Shown: positions 57,430 through 64,000 of the stretch, piece by piece
How positions within the stretch are numbered: the stretch's first letter is position 1
Layout of the letters: every line of letters begins with the position of its first letter
The notes under the pieces: model-generated
The model's input: the letters and a program-made list of their open reading frames with translations, nothing else
Told to the model about the DNA's origin: nothing
Database searches by the model: none
Translations under genes and position numbers: made by a program
Assembly: GCA_015501075.1 (NCBI GenBank)
Contig: JADNYJ010000033.1
Location: 223,448-287,447 of the forward strand
Length of the DNA stretch: 64,000 bases
Reading direction: 5' to 3'
Origin: Gymnopilus junonius
Taxonomy: Eukaryota; Basidiomycota; Agaricomycetes; Agaricales; Galerinaceae

Positions 57430-60400
57430 CTATTCTAAAGGATAGAACTCTATGCCTAGAGCCTGCCTGTGTTTAAGGAACAGGGTAGGGCCTAGATTCT
57501 TGGTGAACATATCAGCAACATTTTTGTCCATAGGGACATGCTCTATTTTTATGTTCCCAAGTTCTATTTGTTCCTGGATATAGTGGTAGCATATTTCAAT
57601 GTGCTTTATCCCTTTTTGGGTGATGGGATTTTGTGAGTTAAAAATAGCTCCATGACTATCTCCATATAAGGGAACATATAGGATTGACATCCTGAGTTCT
57701 TCGAATAGAATCTTGAACCATGCACAATCACGTGCACAGTCAGAGAGTGCCATGTATTCTGCCATTGTGGATGATGTTGATACTAGAGTCTGCGTTTTGG
57801 AGTGCCATTTGATACTCCTGCTAGCAAGGGAAAAGAAGTATCCCTGCATAGATCGACGCATGCGATCAGGCTCTGTTCTATCATCACCATATGAGGCATC
57901 ACAGTAGGCATACAAGCCTTTATCGCTGTTTCCATCAAACACAAGTGCATAGTTGCACGTACCAACAAGGTAGTGCATGATGTATTTAGCATGGTTCAGA
58001 TGTTCATCAGATGGGTTTGCAGCGAACTTAGCCATCTGTGTTACAGCAAAGGCTATATCGGGTCATGTTCCTAGCATTAAATATAGCAGGGAACTGATCA
58101 CCGATTGATACTCTGACTGAAGTGAAGCCGAACTCATGCCTGTAAAGGGTTCTGGCTTATACCCAGTAGGTAATGGAGTCTGTGCCACTTTTGCATTTGT
58201 CATTCTGAAGCATATAAGAATCTTATTAAGGTATGGCATTTGATCAATGTAGGTCTTGCCTTTAATGTACCTGATTCTCATGCAGAGAAACTCCTGACAT
58301 ACACCTAGGTCTCGACATTCCCATGCAGTCATAAATAACTGCTTCTTTTGTTGGACTAACTCAGTGTTAGGACCTGTGATGATAATGTCATCAACATATG
58401 CCAAACATAATGACAAGGGTCCCGTCGCTATGTCTTGTGACAAATATGCCAGCATCAGCATATAGGTGTGTGAAACCGAGCTCTTTAAGGGAGCGATCAA
58501 GTTCAGACCACCATGCACATGCAGCTTGTTTTAGCCCATAGATAGCTTTGAGCAGGTGGAGTACTTTCTTCTCTTGTCCCTTTATGGTAAAGCCATCAGG
58601 CTGTTCCATATATATCTCCTCGTCAAGTTTCCCATATAGGAAAGCTGATTTGACATCAAGGGACTCTATGCGCCATTTCTCAAGAGTCGCTAAGGCTAAG
58701 ATTGTTCAGACTGACTCGAACTGGACAACCAGTGAGAAGATCTCGTCATAGTCTAGGCCTTCTATTTGGGAAAATCCCTTGGCAACTAGACAGGCTTTTT
58801 TATGTCCATCGGACTTAATATCAAAAACCCAATGATTTTTGATGGCCTTTCGGCCTGGAGGTAGGTCAGCAAGCTCATAAACTTTTCGTTTATGAAGGGC
58901 CTCTAATTCTTCGAATTGAGCCTTGTGCCATTCCTGTTGTTGATCGCAGGTAGCTGTCTAAGATCTTTACTAGTCCAATTTTGGACGTTCAATGGATCTG
59001 GAAGTGCACTATCAGAAATTGCCTTAGAAAGTAAATAGGCATGCCAATGTGCTCCCCCTTCCACTCCCATATTGGGATTGTACAGGTACTCAGCCATGTG
59101 GTCACTAGAGGCCATAGACAAATTTGGAGTGGATCCGGTTATGTCTAATTTACGCCGGCAATCTCTATCAGTGGCTGTACCAGGAGGGTATATGTTCCCT
59201 TCTTTTTGCATACTTTTACTCTCACGAGTGCTCCTTCTTGGAGCATCACCGGCAGCTCCCCCTGATGGACCAGCATGGGGTTTCTGCAGTGCAGGTGGTG
59301 GGAGATTAGATCTCGGTCCTTGCCTAGGAGTAGAAGGCATACTAGGATGAGTATCTGCTGGTGACTCGGAGGTGGAGTCCTGGGTGGCTCATCATCACGA
59401 GGTACCTCAGTCTCACTTGATGGATTATTTAGGGGTGGTCTGTAGGACAGTTCATCACCATCATGAGAATCGCTGTCCTCCACTTCCAAAACAGGTTCCT
59501 CGGGGAGGTGCACTTACGTATTTGGGTAAGCAGCGGTACTCTAGCCTTTTGGCATTTAGGAAACAAATGTTCATTGAAAAGTGCTGTGGCAGCTATGAAT
59601 AGAACATTGTTGGGGCTTCGCATGAACATCATATTAGAAGGATGTCCATGATATCTGAGGAATATCATTAACTCAGATTTGGGTGAAAGTTTATTTGCCT
59701 GTGTATCCTTTGGAAGGAACACATATGCCCCACATCCTAATACCCGTAGGTGTGACAAATTAGGCTTTTCTCCATTGATTAATTCAAATGGAGATTTCCA
59801 GTCGAGTCAATGCATGGGAGTTCTATTGTATAAATAGACTGCATGTATCATGCAAAACTCCCACCAGCTGTCAGGGAGACAGGCTAATAGGCACATAGAC
59901 TCGGCTTTCTCATCTAAAGTCCAATTGAAATGTTCAGCTTGACCATTCATTTGGGGCTGATGAGGTATGCTTCTTTGGATCTCGATCCCAAGATCCTTAA
60001 GGATTTCTAAGTATTCCTTATCAATGTATTCACTGCCATTGTCACTCATCCACTCTTTGACTTTGGCATTATACTTGGTTTTTACCATGGCTAAAAATTG
60101 CCTGGTAGCATCTTTCGCATCACTCTTGTGTTTGAGGAGCGTGACCCAAGTATTTGACATGTGATCATCAATAAAGGAAATGAAATATTTGTACCAGTGA
60201 TATGAAATCACCAGATACTCCTTAAGGTCTGAATGGATCACTGGAATGGTTTGGTTGCACATTTGACATTGTCTGGGAAAGAGCATGAATGCATCTTTCC
60301 TTTTGCGCAACCTTCACATATGCCAGCATCCTTCGGGACTTTAATAGATGGGAAGTTTTCGGAATTAGCCTTAAACTTCTTGAACACCTGAGTGGAAGGG

Positions 60401-61167
60401 TGTCCGAGTCATCTATGCCATAGATCGTAATCTTCGGCATGTACCAATTCCATCACGATCAAGTTCTTTCCAGAGATGATCTGCAACTTAACCCAAAACA
60501 TAGTGTCATGATGAGAATGCTTCGGCAATGCATTTAAAATGGTGCGCCTATTCTCTTTGGATATGAAATTAAGTGATTGTGAATCACCTAACACAATATT
60601 GTTTGCACTGAGGATTTGACCCATCGACAGAAGTCGTACAGTCACATCAGGCATGTAGAATACTGGATGAAGTCACAATGTTTCATGCATCACAGTATTA
60701 TCTTTATCGGTAACTTCTGTTTTAATAAAAACAGTACCAAATCCATCGACAAAGGTTATGCCATTAGCAGTTTGGACCTTTGGTCTTTCTTTGCTTGGAA
60801 ATTTGGTAAGTTCCGAAAAGTCAGAGATTTGTCCAGAAAAATGTATGGATGCTCCGGAATCTACAAGCCATTCCTCAAACATCTTTTCATGTTCCTTTCC
60901 CTTACAGTTCACACAAGAGACAATGTGATCAATATATATATTGTAGATAGTAAATAAATTTAATCTACTATCTACCCCGTACAGCATATTAATACCTGTG
61001 GGTTGATCAGTTAGCATCTTGTCAACATGTGAACAAGAAGGTACTTGCCAGTCTGGATGAGGGAGGAGCACAGAATCACCATGATTCTGCTCGATCTTGT
61101 CCTCATAGGAGATCAGGTCCGAATCCTGCATCATCTTATACATGTCATCTTGGGTCTGTTGATCCAT
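57430..61167 (-). pseudogene. Copia pol: protease, integrase, reverse transcriptase, RNase H
   Basis: Protease Trp-Leu-Val-Asp-Ser-Gly-Ala-Ser (about 60860). The pre-integrase block Asp-Leu-Trp-His-Arg, then a stop, Leu-Gly-His-Pro and a Cys-Glu-Gly-Cys pair lies near 60310-60430. The integrase core has Ile-His-Ser-Asp-Leu, Ser-Asp-Asn-Gly-Ser-Glu-Tyr and Asn-Gly-Gln-Ala-Glu (59807-60310). RT has Leu-Asp-Val-Lys-Ser-Ala-Phe-Leu-Tyr-Gly, Leu-Lys-Ala-Ile-Tyr-Gly-Leu-Lys-Gln and Tyr-Val-Asp-Asp-Ile (58063-58650). RNase H has Tyr-Cys-Asp-Ala-Ser-Tyr, Ser-Ser-Thr-Met-Ala-Glu-Tyr and a final Val-Pro-Met-Asp-Lys-Asn-Val-Ala-Asp-Met-Phe-Thr-Lys (57430-58035). Integrase before RT defines copia. Stops near 60410, 59815, 58905 and 58700 and frameshifts near 59510 and 59340 make it inactive. 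Confidence 0.92.
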
Positions 61168-62855
61168 TTTATTGACAATGTTGCCATTAGCACCAATATA
61201 GTGTGATCCAAGATGTAGGGACTCACCATCGGTGGTGGTGGTGGAACATCTTCTTCCCCAAAGGAGATATACTCCTCGTCATTGTCCACATAGGCAAGAT
61301 CACCTTGTGACACTACCCCATGCATCTGATTCCAGTCTTCCACCATAAGTGGTTCAGAATCGACTGCCATCTGAGAAGGATCTGGGGTCAGTGCCCAATA
61401 GGGCTCAGGACCAAAGAGATCATGATAGATCTCGGTCGTCATCGATGACCCCGATGCAACACTCTCTGTGGTGGTGCTACTGTGGAGATGGGCCACAGTG
61501 CTACTCATTCCCACATTCTTGGCAATCCTACTTGCACCCATATTAAGGGCAACTTCCTTGAATCTACTTGAGGTGGCAATAGTCAGGGTAACCCCGATCT
61601 GAGACATCAGGTCCTGCGATTTCCTGAAAGAGGGGTATGGTGCCATTCCCTGAGTGGGGTTCTTCCAGGCACCTTCATGGACTTTGTGAGAGGTAATAGT
61701 ACCTCTCCCACTAATCTCAACTACATTATGAGTAGTGGGGACTGGGCGTGATACCTCTAGTGGCGGGAAATGCACTGATGATGTGAGCATAAATGGCTCT
61801 GCATTGGAGTCCTCAACAAAGCACGCTGACTTTGGTTTGAAGCCAGAGTGGCAGGGTTTCCTCTTAGGATACTCCTTTTTCTGTGAACTGCTGGGGTTAC
61901 CAGCATTCTGCTGATCAGAGTGGCGTGGTTCAGGACCTTTCCCTTTGATCGCAGTATTATGCTGTGCATTCACATTGCTAGCCTGTTGGTTTTTGGGCCA
62001 GCTATCCTTAGGCAGGTTGAGATGCTTCGGCACATAGAATGTGCTGCGCTTGGGTTGCTCATGTGGCTTAAGGTGCCCAAATCGGGCAGCCCATGTGGTG
62101 CGGATGCTATCAAAGAGGTCTTTCAGTGCCATTTCTGGCACTGTATATTGCCGTGTGAAATCTTCCATCATCCGCTGATAGATGGATTCTTGCGATGTGA
62201 CATTCATGGCAAGTGGAAGGTTCATGAGCAGAATCAGGCACGCCATGGGTTCAGAGACCATGGGTACCATTCGTGAGGAGCCCGTTGCTTCTGCAGCAAG
62301 TGGGAGATGGCCATAGTGATAATGGAATTTGGTGAGCTGGGGGTTGGGATCGGATAGATCTATTTTAAGGTTCATAAGGACCCTAAAGTCCTCGAGGGTC
62401 TCGACGAACATCTCCTTGGAGTACTTTGAGGAGATCCAGGCCCATGCCTCAGCTGCAGACAGGGCTTTCACCTGTTCCCATATTCCAGTATCAAGACACA
62501 TAGCCAAAAGGCCAAGCGCCTTGGCATTCTTGGAGTTGTAGCTCTCCAATTTGCAGTGGTATACTTCTTCAGTGGCAGTCCATCGAGAGAAGCGGGTGTT
62601 GTACAGGATGATATCACCCTGGGTAGGCCTGGTGGCAGGAGTGGTGTTGGTGGCATGAGTGCCAGTGGGAAATCCAGGTTCCTTAATTGCTTGCTCTGGA
62701 GGAGCAGTAAGGGTTCCTTCAAGGATGGCTTTAACATCCATATGGAGAATGATGGCCTCCATCTTTGATGCCCATTGGCAGTAGTGACGACCATTGAATT
62801 TAGGAAGGGCGGAGGCGGTGAAGGAAATGGAAGTGGTGTTCTTGACTGAAGACAT
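61131..62855 (-). CDS. Copia gag polyprotein, 574 residues, open
   Basis: The start Met 62855 is followed by Phe-Asn-Gly-Arg-His-Tyr-Cys-Gln-Trp-Ala, the usual copia gag opening, then Ala-Leu-Gly-Leu-Leu-Ala...Ala-Trp-Ala-Trp-Ile-Ser and Tyr-Ser-Lys-Glu-Met-Phe. The second half is Ser/Pro/Thr-rich. I do not see a complete CCHC knuckle; Lys-Arg-Lys-Pro-Cys-His-Ser-Gly is the nearest. It forms the particle shell in active elements. It is open over its whole length, in contrast to the broken pol, and probably joins pol by frameshift or a lost in-frame fusion. Confidence 0.85.
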   Translation of the reverse strand: MSSVKNTTSISFTASALPKFNGRHYCQWASKMEAIILHMDVKAILEGTLTAPPEQAIKEPGFPTGTHATNTTPATRPTQGDIILYNTRFSRWTATEEVYHCKLESYNSKNAKALGLLAMCLDTGIWEQVKALSAAEAWAWISSKYSKEMFVETLEDFRVLMNLKIDLSDPNPQLTKFHYHYGHLPLAAEATGSSRMVPMVSEPMACLILLMNLPLAMNVTSQESIYQRMMEDFTRQYTVPEMALKDLFDSIRTTWAARFGHLKPHEQPKRSTFYVPKHLNLPKDSWPKNQQASNVNAQHNTAIKGKGPEPRHSDQQNAGNPSSSQKKEYPKRKPCHSGFKPKSACFVEDSNAEPFMLTSSVHFPPLEVSRPVPTTHNVVEISGRGTITSHKVHEGAWKNPTQGMAPYPSFRKSQDLMSQIGVTLTIATSSRFKEVALNMGASRIAKNVGMSSTVAHLHSSTTTESVASGSSMTTEIYHDLFGPEPYWALTPDPSQMAVDSEPLMVEDWNQMHGVVSQGDLAYVDNDEEYISFGEEDVPPPPPMVSPYILDHTILVLMATLSIKWINRPKMTCIR

Positions 62856-63044
62856 TGTTGAGATGTTTGGATAATTGGATTTCTGTTAAGAAAAGAGCTG
62901 GGTTGTGTCAGCGACAGGTGTGTAAGAAGCGTGTTAAATAAGAAAGCACTGCTAAAAATACCTGCACCAGACATGGAATTAACCCCTTAAGGGCAATTTG
63001 TCCAGACAGTGACAGATGTCCAGGCCCACATGACAAGGCCCTAT

Positions 63045-63260
63045 ACAATGTTGCACATGGCAGTGAACAATTGTGGGAGAGCATTCTGTCTAGCGACAAA
63101 CAGCTGTGGTCCATGTTCTGCCTAACGGTGAACTATCTTCCCAGGTAGAAGTAAGCTACAGACTGATGCTAAGCAGGTTCTGCACAATGGCGAACAATGC
63201 TGGACAGGTTCTGCCCTAAGGCGAACTCAATGTCAAGCAGGTTCTGCCAATGGCAAACAG
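63045..63260 (-). repeat. Tandem short repeats in the copia leader
   Basis: Between the primer site and gag, variants of CAGGTTCTGCCNAATGGCGAAC recur about every 30-35 bp (63174, 63206, 63237 and weaker ones to the left). Related GGCAAACCACTG-type units continue into the LTR near 63315. Confidence 0.55.
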
Positions 63261-63274
63261 CATGCTTTGCTATT

Positions 63275-63287
63275 GGGGCCCATAACC
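63275..63287 (-). promoter_or_regulatory. Copia primer binding site, initiator tRNA-Met anticodon-arm type
   Basis: GGTTATGGGCCCC follows the LTR end immediately on the coding strand. It is complementary to the GGGCCCATAACC anticodon arm of eukaryotic initiator tRNA-Met, the half-tRNA priming known from Drosophila copia, and not to the tRNA 3' end. Confidence 0.8.
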
Positions 63288-63728
63288 TATTGAGCAGCAA
63301 GTGGTACATACAGTGGCAAACCACTGCATGCACAATGTACAGGGGTAAACCTCTGTACACACAACGCGCTCTGCATAGTATTGTTGTAACTACTATCTTA
63401 CCTGGGTTGTGAGAGGCTAGTGCTAAGGTGACTACTTAGGCTACTACAGAAGTACGAATGACTTGTTGGTTTTAGAGCGTCCTTATATACCTACAGGACA
63501 TGCAGTGACTAACTACATATGAGTAATGCATAAGGCAATTACTCAGCTAATTACTATGTAATTACTAATATCTACTCATAAGATGAGTAATATGCTCACT
63601 AAGTGATCACATGTTTTAGTCATATAAGATGACTGTGATATTCTGTCATCACTGGATCTAGTCACATATAGATGCATCTGATCACATGTGTCATGTGAGT
63701 TATGTGATGTAGTCAAGTGGACACTTAT
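63288..63728 (-). repeat. Copia 5' LTR, 441 bp, outer tip missing
   Basis: Matches the left LTR up to CACTTAT at 63728, where the left LTR continues CATGTCAACA. About ten terminal bases are therefore lost, and no target duplication can be read on this side. The sequence beyond does not continue element P, so a deletion or recombination occurred here. Confidence 0.85.
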
Positions 63729-64000
63729 GCCGAGGGATTTACGAGGGCTTGGGCAGGCACCGAGCGTGCTGAGAGTCACGTGCTCGTGACTTGCAATTGA
63801 GGGCAGACGCGTCGCGTTCGAGCGCCTGGGTGTCCTCCAAAGTCAAGAGAACTTGCACTGTGCAGGCACGGCTTTCCCCAGCTCGATCGGGATGGACACC
63901 GAGGGCAGATTGATGGGACTGATGTGCTGGGTGGCCCAAAAATAGCCCACTTCTCAGCCCATCACTTGGCAGTGGGATGCGTCTTTGGCAGCCATCTTCA
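63729..64000. other. Unassigned sequence at the window edge
   Basis: GC-richer than the copia element and not seen elsewhere in the window. Short frames only; nothing assigned. Confidence 0.4.

Larger units (their letters stand above)
56859..63728 (-). mobile_element. Ty1/copia LTR retrotransposon, nearly full length, inactive
   Basis: Two LTRs (56859-57285 and 63288-63728) enclose gag, protease, integrase, RT and RNase H in copia order on the minus strand. The polypurine tract on the coding strand is CTTGAGGGGGAG next to the 3' LTR (57286-57297). The primer site GGTTATGGGCCCC follows the 5' LTR directly. It is inserted in element P copy 2. The pol region has several stops and frameshifts. 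The outer edge of the right LTR is cut. Confidence 0.93.

Noticed and set aside
56859..63728. Ty3/gypsy classification for the LTR element
   Set aside because: Integrase precedes reverse transcriptase and the RT has the copia motif Tyr-Val-Asp-Asp, so it is Ty1/copia.

Overview
The window looks like nuclear DNA from a filamentous basidiomycete (Agaricomycetes-type). The unique genes have 45-60 bp spliceosomal introns. The mobile DNA is of kinds common in mushroom genomes: hAT, a Tad-like LINE with RNase H, Ty1/copia, a basidiomycete DDE transposase family, and TA-flanked MITEs. The species cannot be named from the sequence alone.

There are two zones. A small gene island (about 12.1-20.8 kb, with a second piece at about 31-34.2 kb) holds the normal genes. 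These are an unknown Pro/Ser-rich protein, guanylate kinase (GUK1), a TAPT1/EMP65-family membrane protein divergently paired with GUK1, a single-pass mucin-like membrane protein ending in a PPxY motif, an unknown coiled-coil-like protein, and a fungal protein-kinase-like gene with a GC-AG intron. The rest, about three quarters of the window, is a nest of transposable elements.

Layout: 1-7081 is an unnamed element (here 'P') with two divergent gene models, broken by a 2.76 kb TA-flanked element (copy C). 7178-7446 is a foldback repeat. 7726-12101 is a complete but dead hAT element. 12.1-20.8 kb is the gene island. 21.2-22.4 kb is GGCC-rich repeat. 22.7-30.0 kb and beyond is a decayed LINE on the minus strand. 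31.0-34.2 kb is the second gene piece. 34.3-36.2 kb holds three TA-flanked MITEs. 38080-41095 and 51485-54502 are two almost identical 3.0 kb inverted copies (A and B) of the family of C. The 10.4 kb between A and B holds a dead DDE transposon (45954-49763) with an unusually long tRNA-promoter SINE-like insertion (48985-49654), and a degenerate tandem array of about 160 bp period (50.5-51.45 kb). 54519-56858 is a second, reversed copy of element P. 56859-63728 is a Ty1/copia element on the minus strand with both LTRs.

The strongest result for a second look is the family of C, A and B. It has 11 bp ends, a TA target duplication shown by a filled/empty site comparison inside this window, a long palindrome kept in all three copies, and a pair of copies forming 3 kb arms around 10 kb. 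The SINE-like element with its 14 bp target duplication is the next. Nothing here is a defence island, a CRISPR array or a biosynthetic cluster.
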